This document shows, piece by piece, positions 53,831 to 62,509 of a stretch of DNA of 64,000 bases (position 1 is the stretch's first letter; the number at the start of each line of letters is the position of its first letter). Origin of the DNA: Paenibacillus sp. CF384 (lineage in GTDB: Bacteria; Bacillota; Bacilli; Paenibacillales; Paenibacillaceae); contig NZ_FNNV01000004.1 of NCBI RefSeq assembly GCF_900106745.1, positions 62,001 to 126,000 of the forward strand, given 5' to 3'. Under the pieces are notes generated by a model. That model saw only the letters and a list, made by a program, of their open reading frames with translations, was not told the DNA's origin and searched no databases. The position numbers were made by a program, and so were the translations under genes.

Positions 53831-54813
53831 GCGTATAAGGGGGTGGCACCGGCAGGTTCACCGTCACCATAGATCCCAATTGGCTCTTCGCCGGTCCTCT
53901 GCTGGTCCGCGACGGTAACGACCTTGCCCCGCAGCATCTTCACGTAGGGGAGATGAACATGTTTGCCGCTTAGCAGCGTAGGGAAGACGCGCAGCATCTG
54001 CAGCGCGGTGCAGGTATGGATCACGCACACGTCCAGCAGGCCGTCAGTTGGCGAAGCATCCGGGCAAATGCGCAAGCCTCCGCCATACGCCGGAACGCTG
54101 CATACGGCTGCCATCCAGCCGCGTTCGAATTCGTGTGCCTTACCGTCCACCGTCACAATAATCGGCCTTGGGCGATAGGACATCAGCATTTGAAAGAGAC
54201 CGATGACATAGGCGAAGGAGCCTGCCCCCAGCAGGTTGCATAGCTTCTTATAGGCGGAACGGTTAACGGCTGCGGCAATTGCGGCATCGAAGCCGACGGC
54301 AAGAGCGGTGAGAACAGGGCGCATTGTCGATGGTTCGCCCGGAGCACTGCTGTGCAGCACGATGAGATCTACGGGTAAAGCGCTTTCGCAGCTGAGGATG
54401 CGATTGAGTGCTTCGATCGGCTCAGAAGGAATTTCGAAGGCACGCGCAGTGTCATTGCCTGAACCGGAAGGGATAATGCCAAGCGGCACGCCGCTCTCAT
54501 ATAAAGCAGGCAGTATGCTGTGGATCGTACCGTCTCCGCCGATCACAATGACGGCCTGAACGGCCGGTTGCACTGCGGGGCTTCCGAGCGAACCGTTGCT
54601 ATTCGCGGTAGCAGGCACATCAGCCGCCAAGTCCGTACTGCTGCCCTTGTAGTTGGCAAGCTGCTTGCGGATTTCCGTGCATGCCTCCTCTGGCGTTCGT
54701 GCCAAGATGGCTTGGTAAGGGAGCTTGCGCCGCTGCAGCTCAGCCTCCACGAGAGCCCATACTTTCTTGCCCCGGCCGCCGCCGGACTTGTCATTTACGG
54801 CAAAAACCCACAT
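53794..54813 (-). CDS. Diacylglycerol/YegS-type lipid kinase
   Basis: 339 residues. The DAGK catalytic domain shows FAVNDKSGGGRGKKVW (phosphate-binding Gly loop), VIVIGGDGTIHSILPALYESGVPLGIIPSGSGNDTARAF with the invariant GGDGT, and a C-terminal sandwich (GGGLRICPDASPTDGLLDVCVI). An Ala/Ser-rich linker (PATANSNGSLGSPAVQPAVQ) interrupts the fold before the GGDGT strand. It would phosphorylate diacylglycerol or a related lipid for phospholipid recycling. It is divergent from the AlkC-like gene across a repeat-bearing promoter region. Confidence 0.92.
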   Translation of the reverse strand: MWVFAVNDKSGGGRGKKVWALVEAELQRRKLPYQAILARTPEEACTEIRKQLANYKGSSTDLAADVPATANSNGSLGSPAVQPAVQAVIVIGGDGTIHSILPALYESGVPLGIIPSGSGNDTARAFEIPSEPIEALNRILSCESALPVDLIVLHSSAPGEPSTMRPVLTALAVGFDAAIAAAVNRSAYKKLCNLLGAGSFAYVIGLFQMLMSYRPRPIIVTVDGKAHEFERGWMAAVCSVPAYGGGLRICPDASPTDGLLDVCVIHTCTALQMLRVFPTLLSGKHVHLPYVKMLRGKVVTVADQQRTGEEPIGIYGDGEPAGATPLYAEAAGNRISLLR

Positions 54814-54892
54814 GTGCTTGACGCCTCCTCTGATGTGCTCATTATAAAGGCGGATCAGCAGGTTGAAAACTTCTTTTTGTTGGAGAATCGGC

Positions 54893-54978
54893 TATAATAC
54901 TTGAGTGTTGCAAAAAGCCCGGAAGACTCAAGTATAATACTTGAGTATTGCAAAAAGCTCGGAAGACTAAAGTATAAT
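54893..54978 (+). repeat. 40-bp direct repeats forming stacked palindromes and three TATAAT boxes
   Basis: TATAATACTTGAGT..TTGCAAAAAGC.CGGAAGACT.AAG recurs with a 40-bp period. ATACTTGAGT and ACTCAAGTAT alternate at 54897, 54926, 54937 and (with one mismatch) 54966. The centre 54926-54946 is a perfect 21-bp odd palindrome. TATAAT occurs at 54893, 54933 and 54973. The element lies just upstream of the AlkC-like gene. Confidence 0.9.
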
Positions 54979-55003
54979 AGCGATAGGAGGCGATAACAGA
55001 GAG

Positions 55004-56140
55004 ATGGCAGAACCGTTGAAATTGATGTATGACATGCCGTTCCTGCGGCGATTTGCGGAGTTAACAGCATCCGAGTGGCCACCCTTCGAGCGTGAACGCT
55101 TTATTCAGCTTGTTATCGGCGAAGGCTGGGAGGAGCTGGAGCTCAAGGGCCGAATTCGCCGAATTACGGAATCATTAGGGGCTGTACTGCCTGCATCTTA
55201 CCCGGAGGCACTGGCTGTGCTGCTTGCGATTCATGAGCGGTGCTCCGGATTTCCTTATTTATTCTTTCCCGACTTTGTAGAACGTTATGGGCTCTCCGAT
55301 TGGGAGCGTTCCATGCATGCGCTCGCGAAGTTCACGATTCAATCGTCGGCGGAATTTGCGATTCGGCAATTTCTAATACAAGAGACGGAGCGGACGATGG
55401 CCCGCATGATGGAATGGGCACAGAGTGATAATGAGCATTTACGACGTCTGGCCAGCGAAGGCTGCAGACCGCGATTGCCGTGGGGACAGGCACTCTCGAT
55501 GTTCAAGCGTGATCCGTCCCCGATCCTCCCGCTGCTGGAGCTGCTCAAGTGCGATCCATCGCTCTATGTGCGTAAGAGTGTCGCGAACAATCTAAACGAT
55601 ATCGCCAAAGATCATCCTGATGTCGTCAAAGCAATCGCTGCTCGTTGGAAAGGACAACATGCGCTAACAGATTGGATCGTGCGTCACGGCTGTCGTACGC
55701 TGATTAAAGCTGCCGATCCGGAGATTATGGCGCTGTTCGGTTATGAGGAAGGGGCCGCGCAAAGCTGCGTGGATGCCGCTGAAATTGAGGTTATGTCAGA
55801 TAAGGTGGAGATCGGCGGTATCGTTCAGGTCAGCTACGCAATGCGACTGACTGATTCGGCGAACGAACCGGTTAAGCTTCGTATCGAGCTTGGTGTTTCC
55901 TATGTGAAAGCAGGAGGCAAGGTATCGCAGAAACGGTTCCTGCTGAGCGACAAGCGTACAGCGCCGGGAGCAAGATTGACCGGCGGGAAGAAGCTGGACT
56001 TCACAGACTTAACGACACGTAAGCATTATCCGGGACTGCACCGGCTTGAGCTTATCGTGAACGGCGCTCCCGTTGCTGAAACGGCAGTCATGGTCTACGG
56101 TTCGGTTGAGGAGCTCAAGAAGGGGAGCAGAGTGGAATGA
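55004..56140 (+). CDS. AlkC-like DNA alkylation repair protein (HEAT repeats plus Ig-like domain)
   Basis: 378 residues. Residues 1-250 are helical HEAT-like repeats with the AlkC hallmark LRRLASEGCRPRLPWGQAL and SLYVRKSVANNLNDIAKDHPDVV. Residues about 265-375 form a beta Ig-like domain (VEIGGIVQVSYAMRLTDSANEPVKLRIELGVSYVKAGGKVSQKRFLLSDK), the extra module that separates AlkC from AlkD. AlkC excises N3-methyladenine-type lesions without base flipping in studied relatives. AGGAGG lies 13 nt upstream of the ATG. The next gene overlaps by 4 bp. Confidence 0.87.
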   Translation: MAEPLKLMYDMPFLRRFAELTASEWPPFERERFIQLVIGEGWEELELKGRIRRITESLGAVLPASYPEALAVLLAIHERCSGFPYLFFPDFVERYGLSDWERSMHALAKFTIQSSAEFAIRQFLIQETERTMARMMEWAQSDNEHLRRLASEGCRPRLPWGQALSMFKRDPSPILPLLELLKCDPSLYVRKSVANNLNDIAKDHPDVVKAIAARWKGQHALTDWIVRHGCRTLIKAADPEIMALFGYEEGAAQSCVDAAEIEVMSDKVEIGGIVQVSYAMRLTDSANEPVKLRIELGVSYVKAGGKVSQKRFLLSDKRTAPGARLTGGKKLDFTDLTTRKHYPGLHRLELIVNGAPVAETAVMVYGSVEELKKGSRVE

Positions 56141-57156
56141 ACATCGGCGCACGCGTGTTGAAAACAGGCCTCGCGGTAGCGCTGGCGGTCTATCTGAGCA
56201 GTCTGCTGGAGTTCCCTTCCCCGATCATCGCGGCCGTTGCTTCCATATTTACGATGCAGCCCTCCATCTCGCGTTCTTGGCAGCAAGTTATCGATCAGCT
56301 GCAAACAAATGTGCTAGGGGCCATAGTGGCACTCGCAGCCGTTCGGTTATTCGGGCATACCCCGATTGCGGTTGGCTTGGTTTGCATTATCGTCATTCTA
56401 ATCAGTATAAAGCTCCGGATGGAGAATACGATCGGGCTGACGCTCGTAACTGTAGTAGCGGTGATGGAAGCGAATCAGGGAGGCTGGCTGTTTGCCGTCG
56501 AACGATTCCTCATGGTACTGACAGGAATGGGCGCCGCTTTCGCGGTCAACATTCTCGTTATTCCCCCGCGTCCGCGCAAGCTGTTCACCGTTCAAGTGCA
56601 GGAAGCCTATACGCAACTATCTTTGCTGCTGCGCATGGCAATTTCGAACGAGATGCGCGAGGACGTGCATCGCAAGGAGAAAGAGAAGCTGCAAGGAACG
56701 CTGCGCAAGCTCGATGAGGCCTATTTGCTATTCGAGGAAGAGCGTTCACTGTTTCCGCAGCGCAGGCAGGCGCGTGCACGGCAATTGATTCTGTCCAAGC
56801 ATCTCATCAAGGCGCTTCATCAAGGCGTCGATTTGCTGGAAGTGGTGGAAGAGCATTATTTTGCAGCTGCAGGAGCAGAAGCGTGGGCGAAGCAATTCGA
56901 TCGCCAGATTGAAGAGCTGACGAAGTACCACGAACAGATTTTGCTGAAGATTGAGGGAAAAATGAAGCCGAGCGCTGAAATCGAGCCCGAGGAAGAACGT
57001 GAGGCAAGACTGATCAAGCAGTTGACCGATTACATGCGCGAGGACCCGGACGAGCATAAGCGGCTTGTCTTCGTCGCATCGGCCATGCTGGAGTACGCTT
57101 ATCACTTGCGCCGATTAGAACGCGTGTCGGACCAAGTCCAGCAGCGCAGCGACTAG
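56137..57156 (+). CDS. ArAE_1/FUSC-type membrane protein
   Basis: 339 residues. Residues 1-145 contain five to six membrane helices typical of the aromatic-acid-exporter family, N-terminal subtype (LKTGLAVALAVYLSSLLEFPSPIIAAVASIFTMQPSISRSWQQVIDQLQTNVLGAIVA). The remaining 190 residues form long cytoplasmic helices with coiled-coil character and many charges. Family members are proposed exporters of aromatic acids, with little direct evidence in Firmicutes. It overlaps the AlkC-like gene (ATGA) in one operon. Confidence 0.9.
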   Translation: MNIGARVLKTGLAVALAVYLSSLLEFPSPIIAAVASIFTMQPSISRSWQQVIDQLQTNVLGAIVALAAVRLFGHTPIAVGLVCIIVILISIKLRMENTIGLTLVTVVAVMEANQGGWLFAVERFLMVLTGMGAAFAVNILVIPPRPRKLFTVQVQEAYTQLSLLLRMAISNEMREDVHRKEKEKLQGTLRKLDEAYLLFEEERSLFPQRRQARARQLILSKHLIKALHQGVDLLEVVEEHYFAAAGAEAWAKQFDRQIEELTKYHEQILLKIEGKMKPSAEIEPEEEREARLIKQLTDYMREDPDEHKRLVFVASAMLEYAYHLRRLERVSDQVQQRSD

Positions 57157-57167
57157 TCCATAACGAG

Positions 57168-57213
57168 ATAACGCCCTTGTACCGGCACTTGGCGCCGGAT
57201 ACAGGGGCGTTAT
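57168..57213. terminator. Bidirectional terminator
   Basis: ATAACGCCC..TGTA.CCGGC / GCCGG.TACA..GGGCGTTAT stem between the convergent ArAE gene and the small leftward gene. Confidence 0.88.
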
Positions 57214-57216
57214 TCA

Positions 57217-57510
57217 TTACTCCAATTTATTCGGTTTCGCAGGATGTCGCTTCGGATGCTGAAGATGCGCCTCGTGTGCGGTAGCATCCTTCTGCGGGTA
57301 GTCACGCGGATCGGTTTCGCCTGTCTCGTGGGTGTTGATATCGAGCTGAGTGAGCTCCCACTCGGTCGAGCCCAGCATCGGATCGGCCGGGAACACTTCC
57401 CCGCGTGCGAGCTTCTCCTCCCGGCCCCACTCATTCTTATATACACCGTCTACTTCAACCGGTTCGCCGGACATGGGATCCATTTCAAAATGGCCTTTTT
57501 CTTCGCTCAT
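57217..57510 (-). CDS. Small acidic protein, YjzC-like segment
   Basis: 97 residues, with GGAGGAGAACGTT-type spacing before the ATG. A central segment (SGEPVEVDGVYKNEWGREEKLARGEVFPADPMLGSTEWELT) follows the YjzC-family pattern GxY...G...l..G..FP......W. The tail is His- and Pro-rich (HEAHLQHPKRHPAKP). There is no membrane helix. The function is unknown. It is the last of a leftward series of small and membrane genes. Confidence 0.7.
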   Translation of the reverse strand: MSEEKGHFEMDPMSGEPVEVDGVYKNEWGREEKLARGEVFPADPMLGSTEWELTQLDINTHETGETDPRDYPQKDATAHEAHLQHPKRHPAKPNKLE

Positions 57511-57609
57511 AACGTTCTCCTCCTGATGAATGGCATCCTTAACAGTCTGCCACAGGGGGAGGGAAACTATGTGCGAACCAGACCAGTGGAGAACTTGTGC
57601 GAATAGCGG

Positions 57610-57921
57610 TTAGATCAGTCGCAGCCCGCAAGAAGGGCATTCCACATGCTGATGGGTGACGGGATCGCCGCAGGCTGGACAAGGTTCGGTGAAGGGCTCT
57701 TCGGATAAGGCATCACGAGCTGCAGCGCTCTCTTGTTGCCCGCTGGCGGCGGGATCTGCTTGAACAGGGGAAGCGGCACCGCCGAACAAGGCTGTCACGA
57801 ATTGTTTGATTTCTGGATGTTTGTCCGAATCATCCGTCGACAAACGAATCATGAAAACCATGGCTGCGACAAGTCCGCCTGCTAGCAGCAATACAATGCT
57901 GGTTGCAAATACATTCATCAT
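57610..57921 (-). CDS. Membrane-anchored zinc-ribbon protein
   Basis: 103 residues. One N-terminal helix (VFATSIVLLLAGGLVAAMVFMI) is followed by a linker of about 50 residues and a C-terminal CPAC-x11-CPSC zinc ribbon. It has no recognised family. It lies 22 bp after the TVP38-family gene in the same direction and probably belongs to that operon. Confidence 0.7.
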   Translation of the reverse strand: MMNVFATSIVLLLAGGLVAAMVFMIRLSTDDSDKHPEIKQFVTALFGGAASPVQADPAASGQQESAAARDALSEEPFTEPCPACGDPVTHQHVECPSCGLRLI

Positions 57922-57943
57922 AATAAGCGGACCCTCCCCAGGA

Positions 57944-58549
57944 TTATTTCAGATGATAACGTGACTCCAGCTTCTTGCCGCCAAACCACATCACGACGAG
58001 CAGCACAAGAGTGATGATGATGCGCCACGGTTCTTCGAGCAGATCGCCAATATTGAAGCTCAGCAGCGATACGCTGAAAATCATCACCGCTTTACCGAGC
58101 AAGATGGCAAGCGCGAAGGAACCGAAGGAAATCCCGCTAAGACCCGATACGATGTTAATAATGGCAGAAGGCGAGAATGGAAAACATGCGAATAGAAAGA
58201 TCGGTGTAAAGCCGCGCCGTTCAATGAAAGTGAGCAGTTTCGAAGCTCTCGGGAAACGGCGGCGAAGCCAGCCGCTGAAATGACCGCCCAGCTTGCGCGC
58301 GAGCCAGAACACAAGAATCGATCCGACGGATACGCCAAGCCAGGAATAGAAGGAGCCGAGCCACAGCCCGTAAATATTCGCATTCGCGGCAACAAATACG
58401 AGCAGCGGCAGAATCGGCAGAAACGATTCTGCCAAGGGCAGCAGAATACCCGGCAGCGGTCCGTAAGCTTTGTAGCTCTCCAGCGTTCGCTGCAGGTGTT
58501 CAAGGTCCATTTTCTTAAAGGAGTCAATCAATTCTTGCAAAACATTCAT
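57944..58549 (-). CDS. TVP38/TMEM64 (DedA-like) membrane protein
   Basis: 201 residues from the ATG with AAGGAG 10 nt upstream. It has five to six helices. Family motifs are LLPLAESFLPILPLLVFVAANANIYG, WLGVSVGSILVFWLARKLGGHF and CFPFSPSAIINIVSGLSGISFGSFALAILLGK (the reentrant loop region). DedA-superfamily proteins act in lipid scrambling or flipping, including undecaprenyl phosphate recycling in some members. It starts 23 bp after the MFS gene. Confidence 0.92.
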   Translation of the reverse strand: MNVLQELIDSFKKMDLEHLQRTLESYKAYGPLPGILLPLAESFLPILPLLVFVAANANIYGLWLGSFYSWLGVSVGSILVFWLARKLGGHFSGWLRRRFPRASKLLTFIERRGFTPIFLFACFPFSPSAIINIVSGLSGISFGSFALAILLGKAVMIFSVSLLSFNIGDLLEEPWRIIITLVLLVVMWFGGKKLESRYHLK

Positions 58550-58571
58550 TCCGTGTTCTCTCCTTGCTTCA

Positions 58572-59756
58572 TCACGTTTTGCCGTGGCTGCTGTCTTTAA
58601 ACGCACGGAATGGGAACCAAATGTAGAAAAAGCCGATTAACGCATACATGACTCCGCTGTACCAAAGTACGGCAGATTGTCCCTGCCAGGTAGCCAAGGT
58701 GCCGCCGACAACAGGACCGATCATCCCGCCAATGCCCTCGACGGTTGAGAAGATTCCCCATCCGAGCCCCTGCTGCTTAGGGGGCACATAATTGGCCAGA
58801 AGCGCATTCCAAGCAGGCAGCAGTGTGGCGTAAGACAAGCCGAGCACGGCGGTCAGCACGATACATTGCCACATTGGAGGAGCAAGCGATAGGAAGTAAA
58901 GGGCTGCGCCGATCATAACGAAGCCGAAGACGAGGAACCATTTCTTCCCGCCAAGATTGTCTGATAACCGTCCAAGTGGGATGAGGCCCGCAACGGTGCA
59001 AGCGCCGCCAGCGAGTAAGAGTATCGAATATTGCGCGCCGTTCATCCCGAGTTTGTTCTCGGCAAAACTCGGCAGAATAGGCACAAGCATGCCCGCACCC
59101 ATCGTTTGCAGCACCATTCCGGGCAGCAGCAGACGCATATGCCGAAGACGTTCCTTTAGTATTACGAGCTGTTCGCGTAATGGTAGCGAAGAAGTTGCGC
59201 CGGACGACTTCTGGTTGCTGATAAACAAGGAGAGCAGCCAGCAGAGAAGCGCCAGCCCAAGCAGCAAATAATAGGTCCAAGCGGTGCTGTAATCAAGCAA
59301 AATATTCGTCACAATCGGTCCGGAGCCGATGCCGATGAACCAGATCGTATAGAGAAAGCCCATCTGCATGGCTCGGCGATCCTCGGAAACCTTCGTCAGA
59401 CAAACGATCCAAATCGGCGATATGCCGACGCCATATAAGGCGGCAGCGGTAATAAACAACCATGGCTGCTGAGCGAATTGCAGGAGGAAAATGCCGACGA
59501 GCGAAGCAAACAGGCCGGTATGTACGACGAACCGGATGGAGAAGCGATCGAGCAAATAGCCGATGGCCATCTTGAGCGCAGTGTCGGTTAAGTAGTGAGC
59601 GGTAATGGCGATGCCGATAATGTCGAGAGATAGACCGAGCGTCTTCTCGCCGAAGATCGGCAGGAAGCTGATCAATGCAGCGCCGCGGACGAATTCAACC
59701 AAAAATAAAATGACCGAGAACAATGCAATTTCACGGCCGAACAGACGAGTAGTCAT
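58572..59756 (-). CDS. Major facilitator superfamily transporter
   Basis: 394 residues with twelve predicted helices. The region between helices 2 and 3 (MAIGYLLDRFSIRFVVHTG) and its second-half counterpart (LIPLGRLSDNLGGKKWFLVFG) fit the MFS loop signature. The C-terminal half includes WGIFSTVEGIGGMIGPVVGGTLA, typical of drug/H+ antiporter-like members. The substrate is unknown. It heads a leftward operon with the TVP38-family gene. Confidence 0.92.
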   Translation of the reverse strand: MTTRLFGREIALFSVILFLVEFVRGAALISFLPIFGEKTLGLSLDIIGIAITAHYLTDTALKMAIGYLLDRFSIRFVVHTGLFASLVGIFLLQFAQQPWLFITAAALYGVGISPIWIVCLTKVSEDRRAMQMGFLYTIWFIGIGSGPIVTNILLDYSTAWTYYLLLGLALLCWLLSLFISNQKSSGATSSLPLREQLVILKERLRHMRLLLPGMVLQTMGAGMLVPILPSFAENKLGMNGAQYSILLLAGGACTVAGLIPLGRLSDNLGGKKWFLVFGFVMIGAALYFLSLAPPMWQCIVLTAVLGLSYATLLPAWNALLANYVPPKQQGLGWGIFSTVEGIGGMIGPVVGGTLATWQGQSAVLWYSGVMYALIGFFYIWFPFRAFKDSSHGKT

Positions 59757-59931
59757 GATGTCACATCCCCTTTAGGCAGAGTAATCCGAAGAACAATCAC
59801 CGGTGGGCAGACGTCTTCTTCATTATATGCAAGCTGGAACAAAAATCCAAGTGATGCTCCCGCAGCAGGTACGCTATAGGATTCCCCAGAAATTTGCGGT
59901 TCATTGCTTGTTGTAACCGGGAGATAACAAA

Positions 59932-59971
59932 AAAGCCTGACCGCTCCAAGGGAGGAGCGGCCAGGCTTTAC
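59932..59971. terminator. Terminator downstream of ilvA
   Basis: AAAGCCTGaCCGCTCC / GGAGCGGcCAGGCTTT stem with T on the minus strand (seen as AAAAAA on plus), 8 bp after the ilvA stop. Confidence 0.9.
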
Positions 59972-59978
59972 AGAAACA

Positions 59979-61253
59979 TTAAATGAGGAGATTGAACAAA
60001 ACCGGGTCCTTGTTTAGTTCCAGGAAATTAAGCCCCTTCTTGTGCATGCGCGCAACGAGCGGTTCATAATCGTTACGGTTCTTGAGCTCGATGCCGACAA
60101 GCGCAGGTCCGTTGTCTTTGTTATGCTTCTTCGTATATTCAAACCGAGTGATATCATCATCGGGTCCGAGCACCTCGTCGAGGAATTCGCGCAGAGCGCC
60201 TGCCCGCTGCGGGAAGTTAACCATGAAGTAATGCTTCAGCCCTTCGAATACGAGCGAGCGCTCCTTGATTTCCTGCATCCGGTCGACATCGTTATTACCG
60301 CCGCTGACGACGCAAACGACCGTTTTGCCGGCGATTTGATCCCGGTACAGATCGAGTGCCGCAATCGGCAGTGAACCAGCCGGTTCTACGACGATGGCAT
60401 TCTCGTTGTACAGATCCAGCATCGCTGTGCAGGCTTTGCCTTCCGGTACGAGAATGATGTCATCAATCATATCCCGGCACATCCGGAAGGTCAGTTCGCC
60501 GACACGCTTAACGGCAGCGCCGTCGACGAATTTATCGATCGTCTCCATCGTCTGCACTTCGCCTGCATCGAGCGAGGCACGCATGGATGCGGCGCCTTCC
60601 GGCTCAATGCCGATCAACTTCGTGCTTGGCGAGACGGCTTTGACATAAGCGCCAACGCCTGCAGCGAGACCGCCGCCGCCGATCGTCACGAACACGAAGT
60701 CAGGTGCAGATTCGATGGCTTCCATAATCTCTTTGCCAATCGTTCCGTTGCCTGCAATGATCTTCGGATCGTCGAAGGGATGAATGAAGGCGAGATCGTC
60801 CTTGCGGCTCGCTGCGATTGCCTCGTTGAACGCATCATCGAACGTATCGCCGGTTAGAATAATTTCGACATCGGCGCCGCCGAAGAAGGCGACTTGATTG
60901 ACCTTCTGCCTAGGCGTTGTGCTCGGCATATAAATTTTGCCGGGGATACCGAGCGTATGGCAGGAATAAGCGACGCCTTGGGCATGGTTGCCGGCACTGG
61001 CGCAGACGACGCCGCGCATTACGCGCTCTTCCGGAAGCGACTTAATCAAGTGATACGCACCCCGCAGCTTGAACGAACGGACGACCTGAAGATCCTCCCG
61101 TTTCAGATAAACATTGCAGCCGTAGCGCTCGGACAACACGCGGTTATGCTGCAGCGGTGTACGTGCCGCCACTTCCTTTACGTGCATTTGCGCTTGTGCA
61201 ATTTCGGTCAAGCCAACTGAGATCGTCGAACCCACATTCCATTCATTTCCCAT
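59979..61253 (-). CDS. ilvA: Threonine dehydratase (threonine ammonia-lyase)
   Basis: 424 residues. It deaminates threonine to 2-oxobutanoate, the first step of isoleucine synthesis. The PLP lysine is in VRSFKLRGAYHL, the Asn-containing loop in SAGNHAQGVA, and the phosphate-binding Gly loop in TIGGGGLAAGVGAYV. The C-terminal 90 residues form one regulatory ACT-like module (HYFMVNFPQRAGALREFLDEVLGPDDDITRFEYTKK), the short IlvA form of Bacillus. A T-box leader controls it, consistent with repression when charged tRNA-Ile is plentiful. Confidence 0.96.
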   Translation of the reverse strand: MGNEWNVGSTISVGLTEIAQAQMHVKEVAARTPLQHNRVLSERYGCNVYLKREDLQVVRSFKLRGAYHLIKSLPEERVMRGVVCASAGNHAQGVAYSCHTLGIPGKIYMPSTTPRQKVNQVAFFGGADVEIILTGDTFDDAFNEAIAASRKDDLAFIHPFDDPKIIAGNGTIGKEIMEAIESAPDFVFVTIGGGGLAAGVGAYVKAVSPSTKLIGIEPEGAASMRASLDAGEVQTMETIDKFVDGAAVKRVGELTFRMCRDMIDDIILVPEGKACTAMLDLYNENAIVVEPAGSLPIAALDLYRDQIAGKTVVCVVSGGNNDVDRMQEIKERSLVFEGLKHYFMVNFPQRAGALREFLDEVLGPDDDITRFEYTKKHNKDNGPALVGIELKNRNDYEPLVARMHKKGLNFLELNKDPVLFNLLI

Positions 61254-61284
61254 GACAGCCCATTCCTCCCCGAATCCTTATAAA

Positions 61285-61600
61285 CAACAAAAAAATCCCG
61301 TCCCACAAGGGACGAGATTGATCTCGCGTTACCACCCTACTTCCGCTAAAACCTTCATTATCGAAGGCCGTAACGGCTCTTTGTCACGTACTACCATACG
61401 CGCTCCGTATAACGGCGGATACCGTCCATGCTTACTGTCCGGGCTTCAAGCAGGCTTGAAGGGGGCGGGTTCTGCAGGGCTTCTTCGGGAGGATGCAGCA
61501 TAGCTCGGCAAACGTCGGCTTTCAGCGATGCGCCGACTCTCTGAGGATTGTCCATAGCGATGTGCGTGTTCCCATCAACGAATTTGAACATTTCGATTAC
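61285..61600 (-). promoter_or_regulatory. T-box leader of ilvA (probably tRNA-Ile-sensing)
   Basis: On the minus strand the T-box core AGGGTGGTAACGCG is clear (about 61325-61339), followed by a terminator stem TCTCGTCCC-ttgt-GGGACGGGA and seven T. Upstream, GATGGGAACACGCAC, AGAGAGTCGGCG and GCTGAAAGCCGACG are stem-I-like segments. An ATC triplet at 61492-61494 is a possible isoleucine specifier; I did not confirm the specifier loop. The core differs from the common GGTACCGCG by one base. Confidence 0.9.
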
Positions 61601-61604
61601 CCTT

Positions 61605-61633
61605 GTTATACTCCCAAGCCGGGCAATTGTCAA
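61605..61633 (-). promoter_or_regulatory. Sigma-A promoter of the ilvA T-box transcript
   Basis: TTGACA (61628-61633) and TATAAC (61605-61610) on the minus strand are separated by exactly 17 bp, just upstream of the T-box leader. Confidence 0.9.
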
Positions 61634-61707
61634 CGGGCATTTGCCTAGGATATTTCGCCAGCAGCTCGGTAATGATGAGGGGACATGCCAGTGAGGAGGG
61701 AATGCAC

Positions 61708-62316
61708 ATGCCTTTTCGAAGCAATCGGTGGCTCCAAGTCGACATAATCGTATTTGTCATACTATGGGTGCTTCTAGCGCTGTATCCCGTCCATGTGTTT
61801 GATTGGTGGATGGAAAATATATTGAACTTCCTGACGGTTATCGGACTTGTCATCGGATATCGCTATTTCAAATTCAACAACATCGCCTATACGCTGATCA
61901 TGATCTTCTTATTGCTGCATACAGTTGGTGCGCATTACGCATATGGAGTTACGCCTCTGGATCGACTCATGCATCAGTTGTTTGATTTCAAGCGGAACCA
62001 GTATGACCGCGTGGTTCATTTTGGTTTCGGCTTATTGCTTGCTTATCCGGCAGTCGAGGTGCTGACCGGCGTAACGGGTTTACGCAAAGGCTGGTCGTAC
62101 CTGCTCGTTCCGTGGTTGCTTCTGGGCTTCGCTGCGATCTACGAAATCGGTGAGATGTGGGTCGTATTTGCGGCTCCTCCGGAGAAAGGGAATATGTTTC
62201 TTGGCGCGCAGGGTGACAAGTGGGATGCTCAGCACGATATGGAGGTAACGCTTTACGGCGCAATTATTACAATGGTTTGGGTGTGGTTATACAGGCGGAA
62301 ACGCGGGAGTGTGTAG
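61708..62316 (+). CDS. DUF2238 membrane protein (YjdF-like)
   Basis: 202 residues from the ATG 8 nt after AGGAGGG. Six helices are predicted. Motifs typical of the family are YPVHVFDWWMENIL, LLLHTVGAHYAYG, YDRVVHFGFGLLLAYP, AIYEIGEMWVVFAAPPEKGNMFLGAQGDKWDAQHDMEVTLYGA. Conserved His, Glu and Asp residues in the membrane region suggest metal or proton chemistry, but the function is unknown. It is a single-gene unit followed by a terminator. Confidence 0.9.
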   Translation: MPFRSNRWLQVDIIVFVILWVLLALYPVHVFDWWMENILNFLTVIGLVIGYRYFKFNNIAYTLIMIFLLLHTVGAHYAYGVTPLDRLMHQLFDFKRNQYDRVVHFGFGLLLAYPAVEVLTGVTGLRKGWSYLLVPWLLLGFAAIYEIGEMWVVFAAPPEKGNMFLGAQGDKWDAQHDMEVTLYGAIITMVWVWLYRRKRGSV

Positions 62317-62395
62317 AAAATAATAGACGAGAGTGTTACTCTGTCTATATTAATATATGGTGAATTGTGATTCTGTCTATAGAAGTGCTGAGAGG

Positions 62396-62430
62396 GGTGT
62401 CCGGCTAGTGAGAGGCGACACCTTATTTTG
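62396..62430 (+). terminator. Terminator in the DUF2238-phosphatase gap
   Basis: GGTGTC / GACACC arms around a 15-nt loop, followed by TTATTTTG. Confidence 0.65.
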
Positions 62431-62509
62431 TATGTAAAGAGGTGTTGTCAGCTGGTAGCATGGATTATAATGGATGACATAGGCGAGAGAAGCAGATAGG
62501 AAGTGATGG

